A stretch of 52,182 bases of DNA from the NCBI GenBank assembly GCA_938040995.1, contig CALHZT010000225.1, positions 1-52,182 on the forward strand, written 5' to 3'. The position numbers were made by a program, and so were the translations under genes. Within the stretch, counting starts at the first letter, position 1. Every line of letters starts with the position of its first letter. This DNA comes from an uncultured Pirellulaceae bacterium (GTDB lineage Bacteria > Planctomycetota > Planctomycetia > Pirellulales > Pirellulaceae). Shown piece by piece: positions 8,150 through 16,678 of the stretch. The notes beneath the pieces were generated by a model that searched no databases, was not told the origin of the DNA, and was given only the letters and a program-made list of their open reading frames with translations.

Positions 8150-10474
8150 ATGTCGAATAATCATTCCAAACCTGAACCAATGTCCCTGCCGTCGGACCAA
8201 AACGCCTCCGGTCGAACACTTGGTAAGGAAGAAATCGAGATGCTGACCGCCGCCATTGAAAGCGGTACGTTGACCAGCACAAAAGGCACTTTCGTCAAGC
8301 AACTCGAAGCTGATTTTGCCGAGCGACTGGGCATCAAGCACGCCTACGCCTGCTCCTCAGGATCGGCCGCACTTCACGTTGCAGTTGCCGCCATCAACCC
8401 GGAACCGGGTGATGAGATCATCACGACGTCGATCACCGACATGGGTGCGTTAACTTGCATCGTCTATCAGGGAGCCATTCCGGTATTCTGCGATGTCGAT
8501 CCGCTGACCTACAACGTCACGGCAGAAGCCATCGAGAAGTGCATCAGTCCAAAAACCAGGGCCATCATGGTGACTCACCTGTTCGGCAACCCATGCGAAA
8601 TGGGCCCGATCATGGATCTTGCCCGAAGGCACAACATCAAGGTCATCGAAGACTGCGCGCAGGCATTCGACGCGACTCACCACGGGCAAAAAATTGGCAC
8701 GATTGGCGACATCAGCTGCTTCAGCCTGCAGCAAGGTAAGCACATCACGACTGGTGAAGGCGGACTGGTTTGCAGCAACGACCCCGAGCTGGCTCGTCGC
8801 AGCTTCCTGTTCATCAACAAAGCCTGGGGTTACGGCGACCAGAACCCGGACCACTACTTCCTCGCCCTGAACTACCGCATGAACGACATCACCGGTGCGG
8901 TAGCGTTGGCCCAGCTGCATAAGCTCGATGAATCCGTCAGCGGTCGTCAAAAAGCAGCCGCCGAAATGCACGGCTTGATGCAGGGTATCCGTGGCGTGGC
9001 GGCTCCCCTGATTCACGAAGGCAATAGTCACACGTTCTGGAAGTATTGCCTGGACGTCGATCCGGACGTTATCGAAGGCGGCTGCCGCGCGTTGGCTGGC
9101 TTGCTACGGGAACGCGGTGTTTTCAGCGCTCCACGCTACATTCAAAAGCCGGCATTCCGATGCCAGGTGTTCGCAGAACAGCGTACTTTCGGTGACAGCC
9201 GATTCCCATTCACGCTGGCTCGCCCCGAAGCCGTCGATTACGACGACGCCAAGTTCCCGGGAACGCTGACTGCTTTGTCCCGAATCCTCGTTCTGCCGTG
9301 GAATGAGAAATACACTTCAGAGCACGTCCAATACGTTGCCAAAGCGGTTCGGGAATGTGCTGCTGAACTAACGAAGCCCGAACACAAGCCTTCCACCCCG
9401 GGCGTTTCAGGCTTCGCAGCCAACCAGGTTCAGCCTGGAATGGCAGGCAAACCAGGTAGCAATCGTCCCAAAGTCCGCATCGCCATGATCGGCGCTGGCG
9501 GAATCGCGCAGGCCTACGCTCAATCCTTCGCAAATTCGACTCGCGCCGAACTCGTCGCCGTCGTAGACGTTCGCGAAGACGCCGCGAAGGCCGTTGCCGA
9601 AACCGCCAAGTGCGATGTCGTCACGGACTACACGAAGCTGCTCGACAATGTTGCCTGTGACGCGGTACTGGTTTGTACTCCGCCATCAACGCACCCGGAA
9701 ATCTGCATCCACTTCCTCGAAAAGGGCATTCACGTCCTCTGCGAAAAGCCACTCGCCGTTGATTCGGAAAGCGCTCTTCGCATGGTCGAAGCCGCCGAAA
9801 AGTCCGGCGTAAAGTTCACGATGGCATCGAAGTTCCGCTACGTCGATGATGTCAACAAAGCCAAAGCCATCATCACCTCCGGCATCCTTGGCGAGTTGAT
9901 TCTGTTCGAGAATACGTTCGCCGGGCACGTCGACATGAGCAAGCGATGGAATTCCAATCCAATGATTAGCGGTGGCGGAGTCATGATTGACAACGGCACC
10001 CACTCGGTCGATATCGCGCGCTACCTCCTGGGGCCTCTGGCCGAAATCCAGGCGATCGAAGGAAAGCGAATCCAGGACATTCCGGTCGAAGATACCGTTC
10101 GCATCAAGGCTCGCACAGAAGACGGCGTCGTAGCCAGCATCGACCTGTCATGGAGCCTGAACAAGCAACAGCCCGACTACATCAGCATCTACGGCGACCA
10201 GGGTACGATTCTGATCGGCTGGAAAGAGTCGAAGTACCGTCGAAATTCAGATCAGGACTGGATCGTTTTTGGAAGCGGCTACAACAAGTTTGACGCCTTC
10301 ACGAACCAGATCGAAAACTTCGCCGGCGCCATTCATGGCGACGAAGCTCTCCTGATCAAGCCCGAAGATGCACTCGCTTCCGTCGCCGTGATCGAAGTCG
10401 CCTACGAGGCGATGTGGCGCGATACATGGATGCCAGTGAACAACAATGGCATCGGATCCAGACAAAACGCGTAA
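8150..10474 (+). CDS. Fused sugar aminotransferase (DegT/DnrJ/EryC1) and Gfo/Idh/MocA oxidoreductase
   Basis: A 774-residue two-enzyme fusion. Residues about 20-412 are a PLP aminotransferase of the DegT/DnrJ/EryC1/StrS family, with the pyridoxal lysine in QQGKHITTGEGG (Lys197) and EDCAQAFDA before it. A Pro/Gly-rich linker (about 415-440) leads to a Gfo/Idh/MocA dehydrogenase (about 442-770) with the nucleotide-binding GAGGIA, the CEKPLAVD motif and an NGTHSVD segment. The frame runs through the linker without a break. Separately encoded pairs of these families (WbpB/WbpE, WlbA/WlbC) oxidise and then aminate C3 of UDP-GlcNAcA, with NADH recycling. With the acetyltransferase downstream, a 3-acylamino sugar nucleotide is the likely product (inference). 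No UDP-sugar 6-dehydrogenase is present in the window. Confidence 0.93.
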   Translation: MSNNHSKPEPMSLPSDQNASGRTLGKEEIEMLTAAIESGTLTSTKGTFVKQLEADFAERLGIKHAYACSSGSAALHVAVAAINPEPGDEIITTSITDMGALTCIVYQGAIPVFCDVDPLTYNVTAEAIEKCISPKTRAIMVTHLFGNPCEMGPIMDLARRHNIKVIEDCAQAFDATHHGQKIGTIGDISCFSLQQGKHITTGEGGLVCSNDPELARRSFLFINKAWGYGDQNPDHYFLALNYRMNDITGAVALAQLHKLDESVSGRQKAAAEMHGLMQGIRGVAAPLIHEGNSHTFWKYCLDVDPDVIEGGCRALAGLLRERGVFSAPRYIQKPAFRCQVFAEQRTFGDSRFPFTLARPEAVDYDDAKFPGTLTALSRILVLPWNEKYTSEHVQYVAKAVRECAAELTKPEHKPSTPGVSGFAANQVQPGMAGKPGSNRPKVRIAMIGAGGIAQAYAQSFANSTRAELVAVVDVREDAAKAVAETAKCDVVTDYTKLLDNVACDAVLVCTPPSTHPEICIHFLEKGIHVLCEKPLAVDSESALRMVEAAEKSGVKFTMASKFRYVDDVNKAKAIITSGILGELILFENTFAGHVDMSKRWNSNPMISGGGVMIDNGTHSVDIARYLLGPLAEIQAIEGKRIQDIPVEDTVRIKARTEDGVVASIDLSWSLNKQQPDYISIYGDQGTILIGWKESKYRRNSDQDWIVFGSGYNKFDAFTNQIENFAGAIHGDEALLIKPEDALASVAVIEVAYEAMWRDTWMPVNNNGIGSRQNA

Positions 10475-10481
10475 ACCACGC

Positions 10482-10521
10482 TTCTCCCGCGTCCAGGAAA
10501 CATGCCTGGACGCCGGGAGAA
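10482..10521 (+). terminator. Strong hairpin between polysaccharide genes (terminator or attenuator)
   Basis: TTCTCCCGCGTCCAGG (10482-10497) pairs with 10505-10521 with a single bulge, leaving a seven-base loop, and is followed within about 10 bases by GTTTTGTT. It lies 8 bases after the fusion gene and 130 before the acetyltransferase. As the genes on both sides belong to one pathway, it may lower rather than stop transcription. Confidence 0.5.
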
Positions 10522-10653
10522 ACCTTGATCGTTTTGTTGGTTCTCGACACTCCTTACCTGAACTCGACGACCACGAATTGTCATCCGACACGGTCGCGAG
10601 TTCCGCAATGCCCTATAAGCATTAGAAGCATTGCCTGTTATTCCGAGATAGTC

Positions 10654-11322
10654 ATGCCAGGCCCGCCCCGCATTCACGACACCGCCATGATCGAAGACAA
10701 CGTCTCTATTGGGGACGGTTCGTCGGTATGGGACAACGTACATATTCGCTTTGACACGTCGATTGGCGAAGAGTGCATTGTCGGCGAGAAGACTTACATC
10801 GCTTACGGAGTCCGCATTGGCAATCGGGTAAAAATCAACTCGATGGTCTACATCTGCAACGCTGTCACGATTGAGGACGGTGTCATGATCAGCGCGGGCA
10901 CCATTTTTACGAACGACCGCTTTCCGCGGGCTGCGACGCCCGACCTCAGCGAGCTTCGCGGATCGGGTCCGGATGAGCACACGCTGAAAACTCTGGTTTG
11001 CGAAGGAGCCACGATTGGCGCAGGTTCCACGATCGGCAACGACCTGGAAATTGGGCGTTTCGCGATGGTCGGTATGGGTTCCGTCGTCACGCGCTCAGTC
11101 GCCGATTTTCATCTGACGCTCGGCAATCCAGCCAGGCCCGTCGGTGTCGTCTGCCGCTGTGGTCCGCTGGTTCACCGCTTTCCAGAGGGCGTTCAGGAAC
11201 TGGTTCAAGTCGCGTGTTCCGAATGCAACCGGCAATACGTTATCGACGCGCAAAAGAATGTGACCGAAGTTCCCATTTCGGGCGGCGCGAATATGGAAAC
11301 GTCCCGATCGGAGGCGCCGTGA
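10654..11322 (+). CDS. Left-handed beta-helix (hexapeptide) sugar acyltransferase with C-terminal zinc-ribbon-like tail
   Basis: A 222-residue acyltransferase of the WbpD/WlbB (WxcM N-terminal-like) type. Residues 1 to about 165 consist of hexapeptide repeats (IEDNVSIGDGSSVWDNVHI, IGEECIVGEKTYIAYGVRIG, VEDG-type turns) and NDRFPRA, typical of enzymes that N-acetylate 3-amino sugars. The last 60 residues carry CRCGPLVHRF and CSECNRQY, a CxC + CxxC pattern that could bind zinc and is extra to the family core. The start was placed at ATG 10654 because the frame upstream runs through the hairpin region with no domain likeness. The stop overlaps the next start (TGATG), showing translational coupling. 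Confidence 0.85.
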   Translation: MPGPPRIHDTAMIEDNVSIGDGSSVWDNVHIRFDTSIGEECIVGEKTYIAYGVRIGNRVKINSMVYICNAVTIEDGVMISAGTIFTNDRFPRAATPDLSELRGSGPDEHTLKTLVCEGATIGAGSTIGNDLEIGRFAMVGMGSVVTRSVADFHLTLGNPARPVGVVCRCGPLVHRFPEGVQELVQVACSECNRQYVIDAQKNVTEVPISGGANMETSRSEAP

Positions 11323-12728
11323 TGGGATCCGAATCTGAACCGCAACATTGGGCAGTCGTCGGTGGCGGCATGCTCGGAATGACAACCGCTTTACGACTGA
11401 CGCAAGCCGGCCACAAGGTGACGCTCTTCGAAGCCGCCGATACGTTTGGTGGTCTCGCGGACGCCTGGCAACTGGGCGACGTCACCTGGGATCGACACTA
11501 TCACGTGACGCTCCTGTCAGATTCGTGGTTTCGCGGCATCCTTGATGAACTCGGCATGGACCAGGACATGCAGTGGGTCGAAACGCGGACCGGTTTCTAT
11601 ACGGACGGGCGATTGCACTCCATGTCGAGCAGCCTCGAATTCCTGAAGTTTCCACCGCTGTCACTCTGGTCGAAATTTCGACTGGGCCTGACCATCTTCG
11701 CCGGCTCGAGAATCAGGAATTGGCGAGCCCTTGAAGGAATGCTTGTCGCCGACTGGCTACGAAAATGGTCCGGGAACAAAACATTCGAAAAGATCTGGCT
11801 GCCTCTCTTGCGATCAAAACTGGGAGACAACTACCAGAAGACTTCAGCCGCTTTTATCTGGGCAACGATCGCACGACTTTATGCAGCTCGGCGCACTGGC
11901 CTGAAGAAAGAACTCTTTGGCTATCTGCCCGGTGGCTATAGCCGGATCCTGGACTCCTTCACGTCCAAACTTGCCGCAGCCGGTGTCGAGCTTTGTCCAG
12001 GCCACGCCGTGACAAAGGTGGAATCGGCGGCTCAATCGGAGGCTCAATCTGAAGCTCCTTCGGGAATGGTAAACGTCACGATCAACGGCGAAGTGAAGCG
12101 CTACGACCAAGTCGTCTTGACCGTGCCAAGCGGCCTTGTTCCGCGGATGGTACCGGAATTGTCTGGCGAACAGAAAGCTGCCCACGAACAGATCGAGTAC
12201 CAGGGTATCGTCTGCGTTTCGCTGTTATTGAAAAAGCCGCTTGCGGATTTTTACGTTACAAACATCACCGACGGCAACGCACCGTTTACGGGCGTCATCG
12301 AGATGTCCACACTGGTCGACCCCAAAGAATTTAATGGGCATTCACTCGTCTACCTTCCCTACTACGTCCCGCAGGACGATGAAATCTTTGATCGTTCGGA
12401 TGATGAGATTCGTCAATTGTCGCTGGATGGGCTTTCAGCGATGTACCCGAAATTCAGTCACAAAGACGTGGTTGAATTCAAAGTTTCGAGAGTGCGCCGC
12501 GTGATGGCGATATCGACTTTGAATTATTCGACCAAACTGCCGCCGATGAAAACCTCTGTACCGGGTGTTTTTGTGGTCAACTCGGCACAGATTGTAAACG
12601 GAACGTTGAACGTCAACGAAACGGTCAAGCTTGCGGAAACGGCAGTTGTCGAAACATTACTGCCTGCCGCTACGGAACGAAGAAACCCGTCACAACAAGA
12701 GAAGAAACATGCCGAAACCATTTGCTAG
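11322..12728 (+). CDS. FAD/NAD(P)-dependent oxidoreductase (protoporphyrinogen-oxidase/amine-oxidase-like)
   Basis: A 468-residue flavoprotein. The N-terminus has the dinucleotide-binding VVGGGMLGMTTALRL followed by TLFEAADTFGGLA, and the C-terminus the second FAD contact, PGVFVVNSAQIVNGTLNVNETV. The family includes protoporphyrinogen oxidase, phytoene desaturase and UDP-galactopyranose mutase relatives, and members often occur in extracellular polysaccharide clusters. Here the substrate cannot be told; a sugar or lipid-linked intermediate is likely from context. A Glu/Ser/Ala-repeated insert (AAQSEAQSEAPS, about 235) is probably a surface loop. The ATG overlaps the previous stop by one base, and the 3' end overlaps the next gene by 20 bases. 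Confidence 0.85.
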   Translation: MGSESEPQHWAVVGGGMLGMTTALRLTQAGHKVTLFEAADTFGGLADAWQLGDVTWDRHYHVTLLSDSWFRGILDELGMDQDMQWVETRTGFYTDGRLHSMSSSLEFLKFPPLSLWSKFRLGLTIFAGSRIRNWRALEGMLVADWLRKWSGNKTFEKIWLPLLRSKLGDNYQKTSAAFIWATIARLYAARRTGLKKELFGYLPGGYSRILDSFTSKLAAAGVELCPGHAVTKVESAAQSEAQSEAPSGMVNVTINGEVKRYDQVVLTVPSGLVPRMVPELSGEQKAAHEQIEYQGIVCVSLLLKKPLADFYVTNITDGNAPFTGVIEMSTLVDPKEFNGHSLVYLPYYVPQDDEIFDRSDDEIRQLSLDGLSAMYPKFSHKDVVEFKVSRVRRVMAISTLNYSTKLPPMKTSVPGVFVVNSAQIVNGTLNVNETVKLAETAVVETLLPAATERRNPSQQEKKHAETIC

Positions 12729-13707
12729 TTTGTCGCTGGATCTCGACAACAAGTGGTCGTACATGAAAACCCATGGCGATGCAGGCTGGGACTCATTCCC
12801 CAGCTACCTGGACATCGTCTGCCCCCGTGTTGTTGACTTCATGGCGGAACGGGATTTAACGATCACTTTTTTCGTCGTCGGTCAGGATGCCGCGCTCAGG
12901 AAAAATCACGATGCGCTTGGTTGCCTGTCGGCGGCCGGTCACGAAATCGGCAATCATTCGTTCCATCACGAACCATGGTTGCACCTGTATTCCGAAAAGC
13001 AGGTAAAGGACGAACTGCAGCGGGCTCAGGACCATATTGAAGAAGCGACTGGAGAGGTCACCGCTGGATTTCGGGGCCCGGGCTTCAGCACCGCGCCGAC
13101 GGTAATCCAGGCCCTTAGCGATATGGGATACGCCTATGATGCCTCGACATTCCCGACTTATCTGGGCCCTCTCGCGCGTGCCTACTATTTTATGACAGCA
13201 GACCTCAGCAAGGAAGAACTGGAACAGCGGGATCAGTTGTTCGGCAAGTTCTCCGAAGGGTTCAAGACCTTACGTCCCTACCGCCTGCCGGGCGAATCGA
13301 TTGACCTCGTCGAAATCCCCGTCACGACAATGCCCGTGTTCAAGGTACCCATCCACCTAAGCTACGTGCTGTATCTTGGTCAGTTCTCACCGCTGCTTGC
13401 CATGTCGTACTTTCGGTTTGCCGTGATGATGTGTCGGATCACGAATGTGGAACCGTCCCTGCTCCTCCACCCACTCGACTTCCTGGGCAAAGAGGATGAA
13501 AGCGATCTCGGATTCTTCCCGGCAATGAACATGGAATCGGAAACCAAACTGGAATTGGCGGGAAAAGTCATCGACTACTACGCATCGAATTTCAGCGTCG
13601 GAACGATGATGGAACACGCGGAACGATTCGGAACTGGTTCAAGAAAAAAAGACCGTAATCCAGGCGTCGAGGTTGAATTGAACCAAGTCGAAAAACTGAC
13701 CGTTTAA
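12709..13707 (+). CDS. Polysaccharide deacetylase (NodB-homology)
   Basis: A 332-residue protein of the carbohydrate esterase 4 family. Motif 1 is SLDLDNKW (first Asp pair), motif 2 is GHEIGNHSFHHEPW with the metal-binding histidines (about 83-96), and motif 3 is GFRGPGFS (about 122-129). Such enzymes remove N- or O-acetyl groups, here probably from the cluster's polymer or a precursor. No signal peptide is seen, so action in the cytoplasm on a lipid-linked or nucleotide-linked sugar is possible. ATG 12709 lies inside the 3' end of the FAD gene, with AAGAGAAG just upstream as ribosome-binding site. Confidence 0.9.
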   Translation: MPKPFASLSLDLDNKWSYMKTHGDAGWDSFPSYLDIVCPRVVDFMAERDLTITFFVVGQDAALRKNHDALGCLSAAGHEIGNHSFHHEPWLHLYSEKQVKDELQRAQDHIEEATGEVTAGFRGPGFSTAPTVIQALSDMGYAYDASTFPTYLGPLARAYYFMTADLSKEELEQRDQLFGKFSEGFKTLRPYRLPGESIDLVEIPVTTMPVFKVPIHLSYVLYLGQFSPLLAMSYFRFAVMMCRITNVEPSLLLHPLDFLGKEDESDLGFFPAMNMESETKLELAGKVIDYYASNFSVGTMMEHAERFGTGSRKKDRNPGVEVELNQVEKLTV

Positions 13708-13717
13708 AAACACGTCT

Positions 13718-13745
13718 GCCAGCCCACAAAGCACCACCGGCTGGC
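13718..13745 (+). terminator. Candidate hairpin terminator after the deacetylase gene
   Basis: GCCAGCC (13718-13724) pairs with GGCTGGC (13739-13745) around a 14-base loop, just after the deacetylase stop. No T-run follows directly; a run of seven T lies about 40 bases on. The 246-base gap then becomes AT-rich (about 13790-13900), which may hold a promoter for the sugar transferase. Confidence 0.35.
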
Positions 13746-13953
13746 CCCCGGAATCACCCACAAGAGTGGCTTACACAAGAGTTTTTTTCCTCAGAGTTGG
13801 TAGTTTAATTAGAAGTTCAAATTGCAGTTTGTTTGTCTTGTAACTTGAATTGCTTGTACTAAACTCAGGGGCTGTTTTGCAAATGAAATTTTCAAGTGAA
13901 CCTCGGTAGAAATTAAGACGAGAAGCGACTGCTGCCGGCGGTTCGAATAACAC

Positions 13954-15006
13954 ATGATTCAACTTCAAAAAAACGGATTGCTCGAAAGACCAATCTCACG
14001 GCTGAATTCCCGTGAGGTTCGGGCGACCATCGAACAGCTGAAAGGCACATCGGCAGGTGAGTTTGAGGCGGAAGAGTTTGCCGTCATCGTTATCGACTTT
14101 GAAAGTCGTTACCAACGGGCTCTGGACATTGTTGTCGATGAGATCGACCGACTGGACAATCTACTTGTCGCAACGTGGGCACACGAAAAGTATGTGGGCT
14201 GGATTTCGCGCAACCGGATTGCAATTGTTCTTCCCAATGCTTCGGCAATGGATGCGTGGCAGTACAAATCGCAGATTTCAGAACACTGCGAGATTGACCC
14301 AGCCCATATTGGTGTCTTTGTCCGATACGCTGATCGCATCGTGATTGGTCATGACAACCCGGCGACTGTCGTACCGTCGGTTGACGAACTCTTCGTCAAA
14401 CGCTCGCCAACATGGAAGCGTCTGTTTGACATTTTTGGAGCGTTGACCGGACTGTTCATTGCAGCGCCAATTTTCCTCATAGCCATTGCACTCATCAAAC
14501 TGACATCACGCGGCCCGGCGTTTTTCAGGCAGGAGCGAGTCGGTGTCGGTGGTCGTACGTTCCTGATGTACAAGCTAAGGACGATGGTCGACGACGCTGA
14601 ATCTGTGCGATCCGACCTGGCCGAACAGAACGAGTCTGACGGGTGCGCTTTCAAGATCACGAAAGACCCTCGAGTCACTTTCGTCGGCAATATCCTGCGA
14701 AAGACCAGCCTCGATGAGCTTCCCCAGCTCATCAATGTTCTGCGGGGCGAAATGTCTCTCGTCGGCCCACGCCCGCTCCCACGAAACGACTGGCAACCGG
14801 CTGAACTCTGGTATCAGGGCCGACACGACGTGACTCCCGGAATGACTTGCACATGGCAAGTCGTCGGAAGAGGCAACACCAATATTTCGTTCGAAGAATG
14901 GGTCCTTATGGATCTCGAGTATGTAGAGACCGTTGGCTTTTGGACGGACCTAAAACTTCTGTTCAGGACCATTCCCGCTGTTCTCACTCAACGTGGCGCG
15001 GCTTAG
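13954..15006 (+). CDS. Initiating sugar-phosphate transferase (polyprenyl glycosylphosphotransferase) with GGDEF-like N-terminal region
   Basis: A 350-residue enzyme expected to start repeat-unit assembly by moving a sugar phosphate onto undecaprenyl phosphate. The C-terminal 200 residues are a bacterial sugar transferase (PF02397): KRLFDIFGAL with one membrane helix (about 155-178), FFRQERVGVGGRTFLMYKLRTM, SLDELPQLINVLRGEMSLVGPRP and PGMTCTWQVVGRG. Instead of four N-terminal helices it has a soluble region of about 140 residues. There EFAVIVIDFES and RNRIAIVLPNASAMDAW resemble the fold pattern of a GGDEF domain without its signature residues. ATG 13954 is the start; the 3' end overlaps the next gene. 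Confidence 0.92.
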   Translation: MIQLQKNGLLERPISRLNSREVRATIEQLKGTSAGEFEAEEFAVIVIDFESRYQRALDIVVDEIDRLDNLLVATWAHEKYVGWISRNRIAIVLPNASAMDAWQYKSQISEHCEIDPAHIGVFVRYADRIVIGHDNPATVVPSVDELFVKRSPTWKRLFDIFGALTGLFIAAPIFLIAIALIKLTSRGPAFFRQERVGVGGRTFLMYKLRTMVDDAESVRSDLAEQNESDGCAFKITKDPRVTFVGNILRKTSLDELPQLINVLRGEMSLVGPRPLPRNDWQPAELWYQGRHDVTPGMTCTWQVVGRGNTNISFEEWVLMDLEYVETVGFWTDLKLLFRTIPAVLTQRGAA

Positions 15007-16678
15007 CGTGAAACGTCTTCCACGCGTTTCGGCAGTCCCGGGGCATCCTGTTGTGTCAAGCGAATCACTAATTGCGAAGACCGAATCCGGGACTTCTTTT
15101 GAGCAGCATGGCGGCTCCGCGTCTGAAATGTCTGGAACGTCCGCAAAGTGGAAGCTCGGACTCATTGCACTCGCGGCGATGGCATTGCGTTTCTTCTACG
15201 CTGATGGCCAGAGCATCACGTTTGATGAGTTTTACGAGATTGAGCTGGCCAAAGAGGAAGTGTCGCAGATCCTGCTTCGCGGTGATGGTTTCCCACCTCT
15301 TTACAGCCTCTGCCTGCACTACTGGGACATGTTATTTGGATCTGAATCGGGCCGGGTCCTTTCGATCCTGATGGGCTCTGCCGGTTGCCTTGCTATTTAT
15401 GTTCTTGGCAGAACGGTTGGTGGACGATCGGTTGGCATTTATGCAGCAGCAATTACCGCAATGCTGCCGATCCACCTGTTCTACACCTCAGAAATTCGCG
15501 CCTATCCACTTCTCCTGCTCGCAACCACTTTTGCGCTCAATTCCCTGATTCATGCGGTTCGCCATGATCGTTGGCGTGACTGGCTGGTATTCTCTGCGAT
15601 GACAACGATCGGATTGCATACGCACTATCTCTTTGCAGTCTTTGCGGCCATGACATTGCTGCTTTCGCTGATTTTCGTTCGCAGCATCAAGCCGTTCGCG
15701 AGCGGAGCGCTCATCATCTGCTCGCTAATTCCTCTTGTCTGGTTTTGTGTGCCTTCCGATTTGGCCATGCAGCAGGGCTGGGCATATCGAGTCAACTTTG
15801 GAATCGGCGAACTCGCTTTTACCTATGGCTCTTTTCTGATGGGTTACACGCTGGGCCCTTCGCTGCGTCAGCTACATGTTCTCTGGACAAGAGACGCTGT
15901 CTTTTACGCGCTTCCGTGGGCATCGTTTTTTGGGATCGCACTCGTCGGCATCTTCTTCGCGGCGAGAAAGAAAGAAATCTTCAGCCACCGGGAACTTCCG
16001 GTTTTCGGTGTACTTGCATTCGCCCCTCTCGTCGTCGGTGGACTCTGCAAGATTGCCGGTATCGGATATCAGGTTCGGTATTCGATCTGGGCGATGGTCC
16101 CCATTGTCATCCTGATCGCGATGTTTCTTGTGAGTGCCATGGAGAAAAAGTCAGGCAAACTTGCGACTGCCTTTCTATTCGTACTGTTTGCTTTTGCAAT
16201 GATCAACAGACACTACGTACCGAACTACCAAAATGCCGACTTGGCGACCGCATCCGCACGGCTTGCCGACCCGACCGTTTCCGCAAAGCACCCGGTGCTC
16301 ATCGTGTCGGGCTACATGGTTGAGCCACTCAAGTTTTACCTGGCAGATTCAGAATGGGACCTGAACGGCATTCCCATGACGGCTGCGTTTGAAGATCGCG
16401 AAGCGGAATTGGGGATCTTGCTCGACAAGTTACGAAATAGCGACTCGGAGTTCTGGTTGATGTACACCCGGGAATTCCACGAAGACCCGGACGGGCGGTT
16501 GATGGAAATCATCCGGGAAAACTCAGATGTCGAGTTTATCAGCGAATACGCGGGGCTAAAGTTGTACCGCGCGGCCTTTCGTGACGTCGAACCAAAGACA
16601 GGATCAGGCGGCAATGCGAGGATCAACAAAGCCGCCACAGGCAGCGTCGGAATGCTCGCTGACTTTAGCAGCGATTGA
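14993..16678 (+). CDS. GT39-like multi-pass membrane glycosyltransferase
   Basis: A 561-residue protein with many hydrophobic segments from about residue 52 onward. It has the early acidic motif FDEFYEIELAKE (about 77-88), typical of the first periplasmic loop of dolichyl-phosphate-mannose-protein mannosyltransferase (GT39/ArnT-like) enzymes, and the helix-rich stretch ending near residue 400. The C-terminal 150 residues form a soluble domain. Such enzymes use a polyprenyl-phosphate sugar, which fits the DPM-type GT2 at 7287. The first possible start is GTG 14993 (overlapping the sugar transferase by 14 bases); ATG 15128 would remove 45 unstructured residues. Its 3' end overlaps the convergent acyltransferase by 14 bases. 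Confidence 0.82.
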   Translation: MARLSVKRLPRVSAVPGHPVVSSESLIAKTESGTSFEQHGGSASEMSGTSAKWKLGLIALAAMALRFFYADGQSITFDEFYEIELAKEEVSQILLRGDGFPPLYSLCLHYWDMLFGSESGRVLSILMGSAGCLAIYVLGRTVGGRSVGIYAAAITAMLPIHLFYTSEIRAYPLLLLATTFALNSLIHAVRHDRWRDWLVFSAMTTIGLHTHYLFAVFAAMTLLLSLIFVRSIKPFASGALIICSLIPLVWFCVPSDLAMQQGWAYRVNFGIGELAFTYGSFLMGYTLGPSLRQLHVLWTRDAVFYALPWASFFGIALVGIFFAARKKEIFSHRELPVFGVLAFAPLVVGGLCKIAGIGYQVRYSIWAMVPIVILIAMFLVSAMEKKSGKLATAFLFVLFAFAMINRHYVPNYQNADLATASARLADPTVSAKHPVLIVSGYMVEPLKFYLADSEWDLNGIPMTAAFEDREAELGILLDKLRNSDSEFWLMYTREFHEDPDGRLMEIIRENSDVEFISEYAGLKLYRAAFRDVEPKTGSGGNARINKAATGSVGMLADFSSD

